DNA of 49,866 nucleotides from Acholeplasmatales bacterium (GTDB lineage: Bacteria; Bacillota_I; Bacilli_A; Acholeplasmatales; Anaeroplasmataceae). Below, piece by piece: positions 36,020 through 44,640 of the stretch. The number at the start of each line of letters is the position of its first letter. Position 1 is the first letter of the stretch. The notes beneath the pieces were generated by a model that did no database searches, was not told the origin of the DNA, and was given only the letters and a program-made list of their open reading frames with translations. A program made the translations under genes and the position numbers. Location of the stretch: assembly GCA_016280975.1 (NCBI GenBank), contig JAEEHU010000021.1, forward strand, positions 1 to 49,866, in the 5' to 3' direction.

Positions 36020-38944
36020 CTATTCTGTTATAGTTATATTTTGAATTGCTACAATAACAGCATTCATTTCATCATTTAAATAATATTCATTATCATAATA
36101 ATACTTATAAATTGAATAAACCTTATATTCTCCTACCTCACTAAATGACGGTATATCATCACTCCATGTAGCACCTTCATCAATTGAATATAAAACATCA
36201 TATTCATCTGTTAATGATTCAATTGAGAATATTATTCTTGATGCATATAAAGTATCAAGATTTGATAAGCTTACATTTCTATCCTCCGGATTAATAACAT
36301 AAAGAATTATGTTATATTGACTTCCTTCAACTATCATATCTTCTTTTCCTGCTACTGATGGCTTTTCCTCATAGTAGAATGGATAGCTAAAATGAACGCT
36401 TCCTTCAAGTGTAACATATCCCTCACAGCTTACTTCATATGTAAAATCAGGATTATCAGGATTCTTTTCAGATACAGTAACTGTAACATCAAGTGCCTCA
36501 TGAGTCATACTATTATAGTAACTTGAATTCTTTAAAATATTAGTATAAATCTCATAAGTATCACTATCTGGTGAAATAGTTGAGCCATCTTCTGCAGTTA
36601 GATATTCATATACGATTTCTGATTCACCACCAGGGAAATATGAATATCTTAATGTTCTATTATCATTTGAAATAATATCTATATTACTACCTAAAAGTTC
36701 AAGTCCATCAGATGCAATAACACCAGTTGTAATTAAGACTGTTGATGAGCCTCTTAATATAATATCAGATCCAACCTTATAATAAACTGTATGCTCTCCA
36801 ACCTCATCAATTGAAACATTTGCTTCATAAGTTACACCATCAGTTGAATATAAAACTGGGCTTTCAGATATTACAAAATCAAAATTAGTTCCAGGATAAT
36901 AATTTAAGCTATTCTTTATACTATATTCTGGTAAGCCATCTGGCGCTGTAAGTGAGAAATATACACTTAACAATAATGCAGATCTACGATTACTTGCATC
37001 CGGATATGTTAAGAATTCAACTGTAGATAAGCTATCAACTGGGAATCTATAAGTACTTGATGATGTAGCTAAATAAGTAGATGAATTGTCATCTAATGTA
37101 TCAGTCGGAAGATTAATATATCCTTCAAAGTCTGATAAGCCAAAATGACTAAGTAGATAAGATGTTGAAATTAAATAATTATCATCTTCTACAGTAATAT
37201 CACTTGTATTAAAGAAATAGCTATTTTCAGCTAATCTAACTACCATAACATCATCAATAGAAACTTCAATATCGTTATAATTTCTATATTCGCTATAATC
37301 AAATGTTAATGTAGTAGTTAAGGTATAATCAGTAAATGTAATAGTTACTTCAAATTCATTTACTCCAGAGCTTAATTCATAATAGCCTTCTGTTTTATAA
37401 TCATAATTAAATGAAACACTCTCATAATCATCTGATGTTAAGATTTTATTTCCAACAGTAAATTCAATATCACCAAATAATTCAGACTCTTTAACACCAT
37501 TATATTTGTTAAAACTACTTATTTCTGATATATCTAGATAACCTGATGTTGAAATTGCACGTGTTGAATGTAATCCAACATTTGAGGCAGTAAGATTGAT
37601 TGTAAAAGTACTACTATTATAATAATCAGCTATATCGCTAGGAAGTGTGATATCAAGTTCGTACTCTTTTGAACCATTTACTAGATTTCCTGTTCCTGTA
37701 AATGTTGAATTTGAGATATATGCGCTATCTCCTTCTGCACCTTTAATATCGATATAATCAAAGATATTAAATTTAGATAAAGCTAAATCAACACTCATAC
37801 CTGATATTAAACCAGGAACTGTTATATTATTCTTATATTCTATTTTTAAATCAGCTTTCTTTATTTCAATTACTGCATAATCCTCTTTTGCAGTAAAGCC
37901 TTCTGCTGAAATCTTATAATATACTCTATAAGATCCAGGAATTTTAAATATAGGATTAATCTCACTATATTCATCATTCTCATTCATCTTATAAAGAATA
38001 GTTGATTTTGGTGTTTTAACATCAATTGATATTTGATGATCTAATCCATCATATTGACCAAAATAGCCTGATGCTTGATATTCAATTTCAGAATATTGAA
38101 GAGTTTGACCAGTTTCCTTTGAAACCTTATCAATAACCTCTTGATAATCAGCCTCACTTGGTGGGGCAACAGTTAATTCAACCTCATCAAGATTTTGATT
38201 AGCATCTGCCTCATCATCAAATTGTTCATTTACATCACTTACCCAGTTATCTAGGATTTGATTAAATGAATCCTCTGGAACAACATTATCCTTAGGTACT
38301 GTTATTTCCATCTTTGAATTAGAAATATCAGAAATCTTACCCTTTATTACCTCATTATCCTTAACATCAAATACATAAAGCTCTGTAACACCCTTATATA
38401 CAGAATATTCCTCTACATATTCATTTTCGGTTTCACGTACGGCAAGACCAAATACTGTACCTCTTACGGCCATTACTGAGTTATTAGATGATAGGAAGAA
38501 TTCCTCATCCTCACCTAATTGGTTTTTAACCTCAGCTAAAACTTTACCACGAGTAACATAAACATTAGTCTTATATTTATCCTTACCCTCAGATTTAATC
38601 TTAACCTCTGTATTTTCACCTAAATAAATATATTTATCTTGGTCGAATTTAACAACAATTACTGATTCTGCCTTAACATTTAAGGTATCACCATCATATA
38701 AATTCATCCCCTTAAAGCAATTAATTGTCTCATTATCAGCTGTAACAGATGCCTCACCATCTATTTGAACAACCTTAATAGATCTTGCTTGATAAGAGTT
38801 GTTTGGCTCAACAACTGGATTATCTTGATTTTGAGATGGCTGTGAATTACTACCACCTAGTGTTAAAACCAAAATCAAAGTAAGTGCTGTTGCGAATACT
38901 ACAATTGATGAAATAATAATAATTAATAGTTTCTTCTTACTCAT
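36020..38944 (-). CDS. Membrane-anchored FecR-domain protein with Ig-like repeats
   Basis: A 974-residue protein. One N-terminal helix (about 5-30) anchors it, with the rest outside. A FecR domain follows (about 53-200): KVVQIDGEASV, GMNLYDGDTLNVKAESVIVVKFDQDKYIYLGENTEV, VYVTRGKVLAEVK and NNSVMAVRGTVFGLAV. The FecR domain is a beta fold often found beside CHASE2 cyclases. The remaining 770 residues are beta-rich, with recurring ILYKMNENDEYSEINPIFKIPGSYRVYYKI-like segments (also ...VLYSTDGVTYEANVSIDEVGEHTVYYKV and ...VLYSIDEGATWSDDIPSFSEVGEYKVYSI), Ig-like modules. Its start overlaps the cyclase gene by 8 bases. It may be the external partner of the cyclase or of the giant lipoprotein. Confidence 0.88.
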   Translation of the reverse strand: MSKKKLLIIIISSIVVFATALTLILVLTLGGSNSQPSQNQDNPVVEPNNSYQARSIKVVQIDGEASVTADNETINCFKGMNLYDGDTLNVKAESVIVVKFDQDKYIYLGENTEVKIKSEGKDKYKTNVYVTRGKVLAEVKNQLGEDEEFFLSSNNSVMAVRGTVFGLAVRETENEYVEEYSVYKGVTELYVFDVKDNEVIKGKISDISNSKMEITVPKDNVVPEDSFNQILDNWVSDVNEQFDDEADANQNLDEVELTVAPPSEADYQEVIDKVSKETGQTLQYSEIEYQASGYFGQYDGLDHQISIDVKTPKSTILYKMNENDEYSEINPIFKIPGSYRVYYKISAEGFTAKEDYAVIEIKKADLKIEYKNNITVPGLISGMSVDLALSKFNIFDYIDIKGAEGDSAYISNSTFTGTGNLVNGSKEYELDITLPSDIADYYNSSTFTINLTASNVGLHSTRAISTSGYLDISEISSFNKYNGVKESELFGDIEFTVGNKILTSDDYESVSFNYDYKTEGYYELSSGVNEFEVTITFTDYTLTTTLTFDYSEYRNYNDIEVSIDDVMVVRLAENSYFFNTSDITVEDDNYLISTSYLLSHFGLSDFEGYINLPTDTLDDNSSTYLATSSSTYRFPVDSLSTVEFLTYPDASNRRSALLLSVYFSLTAPDGLPEYSIKNSLNYYPGTNFDFVISESPVLYSTDGVTYEANVSIDEVGEHTVYYKVGSDIILRGSSTVLITTGVIASDGLELLGSNIDIISNDNRTLRYSYFPGGESEIVYEYLTAEDGSTISPDSDTYEIYTNILKNSSYYNSMTHEALDVTVTVSEKNPDNPDFTYEVSCEGYVTLEGSVHFSYPFYYEEKPSVAGKEDMIVEGSQYNIILYVINPEDRNVSLSNLDTLYASRIIFSIESLTDEYDVLYSIDEGATWSDDIPSFSEVGEYKVYSIYKYYYDNEYYLNDEMNAVIVAIQNITITE

Positions 38945-40769
38945 GGTATTCTCCCTCGTATCCCATAATATTTACTACTTCAAAACATTTAACTGGTTCC
39001 TTTTTGTTTTTAAACATTCTATCACCAGCATCTATAACCTCTACCCTATCCTTGATAACATCATAAACATCCTTAGAAATTAAAACCTGATTTCCAGATG
39101 CTGATGCTTCAATTCTAGATGCGGTATTAACTGTATCACCTATAGCTGTAAAGTCCATTCTAGTTTTAGAACCGATATTACCAATAACGGCATCACCATA
39201 ATGAACACCAACTCCGAATTCGAGCTTCTTATTATATTTTTCAAAAACTCTATCACAAATTGGCTTACCCTCTTTTACAATTCCATAGGCAGCACATACT
39301 GCTTTAAATATATAGTCATCTAAATCTACTGGTGCGTTAAATATAGCCATAACGCAGTCTCCAATAAATTTATCTACCATTCCACCATATTTAAATACCT
39401 GATTAGTTGACATCTCTAAGTATCCATTTAGGATATCAACAACATCCTCTGGATTTAATTCCTCACTCATCTTTGTAAATCCACGAATATCTACAAATAG
39501 ACAAGCAACATTTCTTTTTCTACCACCAAGTGCCATCGCATCTCTTTGCTTTTCAACTAATGCCTCTGCGACATCTGGTGAAATATAACGCTTAAATGTA
39601 CCTATTACTTCTTTCTTATGCTTATATTCGTTATAGTAGTGTAGGATTATTAATACTACAAACGCTACTGTTAAAACAATAAGTGGTAGTGTAATAAAGT
39701 AATATAGCTTAGCTGAATACATTATTAAAGATAAAATGAATTCTAAGCCAATTCCAAATAGGAATGCTACCATTCCTAAATAGAATATTAATGAAGTCAT
39801 TAAGAATGTTATAGCAAATGCTACAAATGTATTTATTAGAATATTTCCATATGCTGGCATATCCATATAAATTTCATTATTCATTAATGCCTCAATGATA
39901 TTACACTGTACCTCTACTCCAAACATCTCACCTATTGGAGAATTATAAATATCATTTGAAAGTCCTGTATCAACGGCACTTGCATAAGAACCAAATACTA
40001 CTATTTTTTCTCTAGTTCGAGAATAAGTTGAAGGATTACTTGAATCTCTAATTAAATCTGCCATTGAAATATAGCTAAACTTTGATGATACATTTTGAAC
40101 CTTGCCATCACCTGTATAATTTAATTCTGGCTTAGCATAATATTTAAAATAATATGCCTTATTCTCATCATAAGCCTTTAGCTCAATATTATTCTTATTT
40201 GCATATTCACTATAAATAGCATATGCAAGGCTATCATAATTTTTGCTTCTTAAATAAGTCTTTCTTACAGCCTCATCGCTATCTGTTTTAGCATCAACAT
40301 AACCTATAGCCTTAGAGCCCTCATAAATAGTATTTGATAGTCCATATGGGCTTTCAGTTCTACTCATACCATTTACACCTAAGATTACATTATGCTTAAG
40401 CATTGCGCTTTTTAAATTTGAATCGACTGTATCACAATCTCTTGCCTTATTAAAAATTACATCAAAGCCTATCGCATCAGGATGATATCCCTTTGTATCC
40501 CACATATTTAGGATATTAGCAAAATATCCTCTATATTCTACTGGATCATAGGCTCCATAATTTTCAATTGTTTCATCATCAATTCCAACAAGTAAAATCT
40601 CTGGTGCGGCATCTCCAACATGCTGATACATCGCATCATTTAATTTACTATCAACAATACCTAAAGGATTATAAAATGTAGCGATTATTGAAATAATAAG
40701 CATTAATAATGCAGCGACGCCTGAAAATATTAAATTTTTAAAGCTAAATCTAAATATCTTATTTTTCAT
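38937..40769 (-). CDS. CHASE2-domain class III adenylate cyclase
   Basis: A 610-residue membrane enzyme. An N-terminal helix (about 13-32) leads into an extracytoplasmic CHASE2 sensor (about 35-305; LNDAMYQHVGDAAPEILLVGIDDETI, YHPDAIGFDVIF). Three helices follow (about 308-378), then the cyclase domain (about 405-590). Catalytic features are present: metal Asp in LFVDIRGFT (about 424) and in DKFIGDCVMAIFNAP (about 467), the preceding Lys that reads adenine, FTAIGDTVNTASRIE with the Asn and Arg for the transition state (about 540-550). It should make cAMP. It lies 22 bases after the GAF/HD-GYP gene and overlaps the FecR gene. Confidence 0.93.
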   Translation of the reverse strand: MKNKIFRFSFKNLIFSGVAALLMLIISIIATFYNPLGIVDSKLNDAMYQHVGDAAPEILLVGIDDETIENYGAYDPVEYRGYFANILNMWDTKGYHPDAIGFDVIFNKARDCDTVDSNLKSAMLKHNVILGVNGMSRTESPYGLSNTIYEGSKAIGYVDAKTDSDEAVRKTYLRSKNYDSLAYAIYSEYANKNNIELKAYDENKAYYFKYYAKPELNYTGDGKVQNVSSKFSYISMADLIRDSSNPSTYSRTREKIVVFGSYASAVDTGLSNDIYNSPIGEMFGVEVQCNIIEALMNNEIYMDMPAYGNILINTFVAFAITFLMTSLIFYLGMVAFLFGIGLEFILSLIMYSAKLYYFITLPLIVLTVAFVVLIILHYYNEYKHKKEVIGTFKRYISPDVAEALVEKQRDAMALGGRKRNVACLFVDIRGFTKMSEELNPEDVVDILNGYLEMSTNQVFKYGGMVDKFIGDCVMAIFNAPVDLDDYIFKAVCAAYGIVKEGKPICDRVFEKYNKKLEFGVGVHYGDAVIGNIGSKTRMDFTAIGDTVNTASRIEASASGNQVLISKDVYDVIKDRVEVIDAGDRMFKNKKEPVKCFEVVNIMGYEGEYHE

Positions 40770-40791
40770 AACTTTCCCTAATTACTTTTTC

Positions 40792-42225
40792 TTAACTTTT
40801 AAATTCTATGAATATTTCAACGAGTCTTTTATCAAGCTTACCTTCCTTATTAGCCATTTCATTTAAAATAGAAAGAGCTCTTTCGTTAGGCATTGGCTTT
40901 TTATAAGGTCTATCTGTTGAAACTAAGGATTCATAAATATCAACTATAGTAATGATTCTTACTAAAATTGATAAATCACTATCCTTTAGCTTATTTGGAT
41001 AGCCTGTACCATTTAAATATTCATGATGGCTTGCTGCAATATTTTTAACGTTACTGTATTTTTTACCAAATTTGATTTCCTTTAAAATCTCATTTGTATA
41101 AACAACATGCTTTTCAATTTCTAATCTTTCGGCTTGTGTTAATGTACCTCTTCTAATTAGTGCACACTCAAGCTCATTATCCTTTAGTATTTCAAGCTCA
41201 CCATAAGGAGTATCATATTTCTTATCCTTAATCTCATTTATAAAATTCAAATCATCATCAGATAAAAATGATGAATCATTTAATCTATTTATAAATGTGA
41301 TGATTTTATCTAAATATGATTTTTCCTTTTCATATTCATCCTTAGTGTATTTATTTTCCAAGTAATTATTTTTTATACAAGAATCAATTAGCTCATATCT
41401 TAAATTCATCATATCAATTGAACCTTCAAATCTTTTAGCCTTATTTAAAATCTCTAAAGGTACAATTAATTTACCAACATCATGTAGCATACAAGCTAGT
41501 ACTAATTCTTCTTTTTTATCCTTTGAAATGAAATAATAATTCTTTTCATTGATATAATCTACAAAGCTTGATGCAATGTTTGCTACATTTATTGTATGGA
41601 ATGCATTATATGGAGTTCTAGATTCAATTGCCTTTACCATGGCACTTACAAATGAATCTAATAATTCCTTAATGTTTTCATATAGTCTCATGTTATTAAG
41701 TAACACACTTGATAAAGAAGATAATGAATAAATAATTCTTTCCACTTCCTTTGAAAATGGAATTATCTTATCATTTTCAGTTGCGTTAATTAATTGCATT
41801 ACACCTAATACATTAGAATCTCTATCTAATAGTGGTAATACTAAAACTGATTCTGTGTGATAGTTATTAAGCTTATCATATTTCTTTGGACCCTCCCAAT
41901 TAAATATGCTATCCTTATAAACATCACTTACGTTTACTATCTTTTTAGTTCTAGCTGAGTAAGATGCGACACTTTGAGAATTAATATCAACTGGTGGTAA
42001 TTCTATTTTTTCATTTAGACCACCCTTTTTTATTCCCTTTGATTTTGTAATCATAAAGAAGAAATTTAATTTATCCTCATCTAAAAGATATAATGTTCCG
42101 CCATCTGCGTTTGATATTTCCATACCATCTTCTAATATTCTTGTTAATAGCTTTGTATAATCCTTTTCCTTAGTGATACTTTCAGTTATTTCAAGTATCC
42201 TTTCTAGATTTTCATTTAAAAGCAC
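40792..42225 (-). CDS. GAF-HD-GYP protein with a domain insertion
   Basis: A 477-residue soluble protein. An N-terminal GAF domain (about 8-175; GGTLYLLDEDKLNFFFM, HTESVLVLPLLDRDSNVLGVMQLIN) is followed by an HD-GYP domain. The HD part is CMLHDVGKLIVPLEIL (about 243-258) and the GYP part is SHHEYLNGTGYPNKLK (about 395-410). They are about 150 residues apart, roughly 100 more than in the other HD-GYP protein of this window; the insertion is helical and charged. It probably hydrolyses c-di-GMP under GAF-ligand control. The start is GTG, overlapping the upstream gene by 10 bases; no ATG fits. Confidence 0.9.
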   Translation of the reverse strand: MLLNENLERILEITESITKEKDYTKLLTRILEDGMEISNADGGTLYLLDEDKLNFFFMITKSKGIKKGGLNEKIELPPVDINSQSVASYSARTKKIVNVSDVYKDSIFNWEGPKKYDKLNNYHTESVLVLPLLDRDSNVLGVMQLINATENDKIIPFSKEVERIIYSLSSLSSVLLNNMRLYENIKELLDSFVSAMVKAIESRTPYNAFHTINVANIASSFVDYINEKNYYFISKDKKEELVLACMLHDVGKLIVPLEILNKAKRFEGSIDMMNLRYELIDSCIKNNYLENKYTKDEYEKEKSYLDKIITFINRLNDSSFLSDDDLNFINEIKDKKYDTPYGELEILKDNELECALIRRGTLTQAERLEIEKHVVYTNEILKEIKFGKKYSNVKNIAASHHEYLNGTGYPNKLKDSDLSILVRIITIVDIYESLVSTDRPYKKPMPNERALSILNEMANKEGKLDKRLVEIFIEFKS

Positions 42226-42986
42226 TTGAAATCACTACCTTTCAAATAATTAATTGAATTAACTACCTTATCATAATCTCTAATCTCAATTAATATTGAT
42301 GTATCATCAGGTAATTTATTTATAAGCTTATAAGCATTTTTATAATCGATTATACCCTTACCTAATTCCATATGAGAATCAACTATCTTATCGTTATCAT
42401 TGATATGAATATGCCTAATATACTTAGAAAGCTTATTAAACCATTCCTCAATTGGAACAGGTGATATAGATGCGTGAGCAATATCAAGACATACTCCAAT
42501 TCTTTCATCATTTATTTCATTCATTAAACGAGCAAGTAGATCTGGGGCTAAATCAAACATATTCTCAACATATATTTCTAAGCCCTTATATTCACTTGCT
42601 AATTTTAAGAACAATTCCTTATGAACCTTAACCCAGTTATCCTGATATACTTTATCCTTCATCCAAGTTATATAATTTGTATGGAATACTACTCCCTTAC
42701 AATTAAGCTTTAAAGCAATATCAAGTGATGATCTTACTCTTTCTAATGATACTTCCTTTATTTTTTTATCCACTGAATCAAGAGTAATATCATAAAATAC
42801 TCCATGAAGTGTATCACCTTTTCTTTTTAAGCTTTGATATTTTGAAATAGTATCATTTAATTTCTCATTATTATCAAGTAAATTAGGATCAAAAAAGTCA
42901 TTGTATTCAAAGCCTAAATTATAATCACTTGCAAGCTTTAAATACTTATCTAATTCACTTAAATTTGGAATGACATAATACTTCAT
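42216..42986 (-). CDS. TIM-barrel sugar phosphate isomerase/epimerase-like protein
   Basis: A 256-residue protein of the xylose isomerase-like/AP endonuclease 2 TIM-barrel superfamily. Likely metal ligands are seen at the ends of strands: HGVFYDITL, FHTNYITW, YVENMFDLAP (Glu), CLDIAHASI (Asp, His), HIHINDND (His, Asp), HMELGKG (His, Glu) and IEIRDY. Members isomerise sugars or cut abasic DNA; the short length and lack of DNA-binding motifs favour a sugar or inositol-type isomerase. The ATG at 42986 follows GAGGAGG. It is the first gene of the signalling operon, an unexpected place for a metabolic enzyme. Confidence 0.83.
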   Translation of the reverse strand: MKYYVIPNLSELDKYLKLASDYNLGFEYNDFFDPNLLDNNEKLNDTISKYQSLKRKGDTLHGVFYDITLDSVDKKIKEVSLERVRSSLDIALKLNCKGVVFHTNYITWMKDKVYQDNWVKVHKELFLKLASEYKGLEIYVENMFDLAPDLLARLMNEINDERIGVCLDIAHASISPVPIEEWFNKLSKYIRHIHINDNDKIVDSHMELGKGIIDYKNAYKLINKLPDDTSILIEIRDYDKVVNSINYLKGSDFKCF

Positions 42987-43021
42987 ATATATCCTCCTCA
43001 TAGAAAACAAAACATAGTATT

Positions 43022-43049
43022 ATTATAACATAATAATAAATATTATCAA
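43022..43049 (-). promoter_or_regulatory. Promoter of the signalling/surface operon
   Basis: Minus strand TTGATA (43044-43049), 16-base spacer, TATAAT (43022-43027) with TGT just before it, an extended -10. The leader is about 30 bases. Confidence 0.75.
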
Positions 43050-43097
43050 TAATATGAACTATCCTTAGAGAATATAATTAAAAAACTGAATAAAAAA

Positions 43098-43143
43098 CAC
43101 AAAAAAAGCTTTAGATTGATATAAAAATCAAAATAAAGCTTTT
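43098..43143 (-). terminator. Terminator of the metal ABC operon
   Basis: A perfect 10-bp stem AAAAGCTTTA/TAAAGCTTTT (43104-43113 with 43134-43143) with a 20-base loop that can pair further (TGAT/ATCA), followed by a T-run on the minus strand. The stop codon of the permease gene overlaps its edge. Confidence 0.8.
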
Positions 43144-43957
43144 ATCTTTTTGTTATTTTTCCTATTAGTACCATTACTAAAAGTACTATTAAATTTACTA
43201 CTACTATTGTTGAACCAATTGGCCAGTCAACATACCAGTTAATTATTATTCCTGTTAGGAAGCATAATACAGATATAACTACGCTACCAATAACAACACT
43301 CTTATAGGTTTTAAATACCTGACGAGCTGAAATAGTTGGGAATATTATTAAGCTTGATATTAATAACGCACCCGTTAATTTCATACCTAAAACAACAGTT
43401 ATTGAGCATAGAATTGAAATTATAATATTATATATTCCAGTTCTACTTCCGTTTGATTTTAAGAAGTTTTCATCAAATGTTATCGCAAATATTCTGTTAT
43501 AGAATAATACGAATATTAATATTACAAAGAATGAAATAGAAACACTTAATATCATTTCTGTGGTTGTAATACCATAGATACTACCATATAGATATGATTC
43601 AATATCAATGTTAGTACCAGTTGAGTGAATTACAATATAACCAATAGCTAGTGATGATGATGCGATTAAAGCTATCGCACTATCACCATGTATTTTTGAT
43701 TTTTCTGTTAGCTTTAAAATCAAAAATGAGGATAGTATAACTATTGGCGTAGAAAATAGGATTGGTGCCCAATTTAAGGATACAGCTATTGCCATCGCAC
43801 CGAAGGCAACGTGAGATAGACCATCTCCTATCATTGAGTTCTTCTTTAATACCATAGTTACACCAAGTAAGGATGCACAAATAGAAATAGATATACCAAC
43901 AATTAAAGCATAAACGATGAACTGATAATTAAACATATCAAAAACACTAAGAATCAT
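43142..43957 (-). CDS. Metal ABC transporter permease (ABC-3 family, ZnuB/MtsC-like)
   Basis: A 271-residue membrane permease with about eight helices. The family pattern is present: GISISICASLLGVTMVLKKNSMIGDGLSHVAFGAMAI (about 20-56), ALIASSSLAIGYIVIHSTGTNIDIESYLYGSI and KLTGALLISSLIIFPTISARQV (about 194-215). It forms the membrane channel with the ATPase encoded just before it (11-base overlap). Substrate is zinc or manganese; the Fur-type regulator in the operon favours zinc. GGAGATGAA precedes the ATG. Confidence 0.94.
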   Translation of the reverse strand: MILSVFDMFNYQFIVYALIVGISISICASLLGVTMVLKKNSMIGDGLSHVAFGAMAIAVSLNWAPILFSTPIVILSSFLILKLTEKSKIHGDSAIALIASSSLAIGYIVIHSTGTNIDIESYLYGSIYGITTTEMILSVSISFFVILIFVLFYNRIFAITFDENFLKSNGSRTGIYNIIISILCSITVVLGMKLTGALLISSLIIFPTISARQVFKTYKSVVIGSVVISVLCFLTGIIINWYVDWPIGSTIVVVNLIVLLVMVLIGKITKR

Positions 43958-44630
43958 ATCCGTTCATCTCCAAATATTCATCTGTTGATGTAAAGCTATA
44001 TCCATCAACTCTTAATGATAATACCTTATTTCCAATTAATGAATCATTATCAATATCATGAGTAATCATAATAATTGCGATACTATGTCCTTCGTTTAAA
44101 TGCTTTAATGTTGTATAAAATTCACTTCTTGATTTTTGATCAAGATTATTTGATGGCTCATCAAGTATAAGTAAATTTGATGATGCGGCTAAGGCTCTTG
44201 CAAGTAGCACCTTCTGTCTTTGACCACCAGATAATTCATTGAAATTCTTATGCTCTAAATCCTTAATTCTTAAGGTTTCAAGTACCTCTTTTAATCTTTC
44301 CTTATCCTTCTTATTATAAAATGGTCTAAATCCCATTTTATTAATCATTCCTGATAAAATAACCTCTTTAACTGATGCTGGAAAGTTAGGATCAACCTTA
44401 GTTTCTTGTGGCATGTAGCCTATTTGGTTTTTCTTAATCTCAAGAAACTCAATATCGCCACTTATTGGCTTAATTAAGCCTAAAATGCCTTTGATTAAAG
44501 TTGACTTTCCAACACCATTTGATCCAACTACTAATATGAAATCATTTTTTGAAACGCTAAATGATATATCATTTATTACGACATCCTTATCGTAACCAAG
44601 TGATACATTATTAACATTAATAAGTGGCAT
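43947..44630 (-). CDS. Metal ABC transporter ATP-binding protein (ZnuC-like)
   Basis: A 227-residue ATPase. Walker A is GSNGVGKSTLI (about 36-46), the Q-loop is GYMPQETKVDPNFP (typical of zinc/manganese transporters), the signature is LSGGQRQKVLLARAL (about 139-153), Walker B is LLILDEPSNNLD and the switch His is in MITHD. It energises the permease encoded next. AGGAGTGAT before the ATG overlaps the TAG stop of the binding-protein gene; the gap is 10 bases. Confidence 0.95.
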   Translation of the reverse strand: MPLINVNNVSLGYDKDVVINDISFSVSKNDFILVVGSNGVGKSTLIKGILGLIKPISGDIEFLEIKKNQIGYMPQETKVDPNFPASVKEVILSGMINKMGFRPFYNKKDKERLKEVLETLRIKDLEHKNFNELSGGQRQKVLLARALAASSNLLILDEPSNNLDQKSRSEFYTTLKHLNEGHSIAIIMITHDIDNDSLIGNKVLSLRVDGYSFTSTDEYLEMNGYDS

Positions 44631-44640
44631 AAAATCACTC

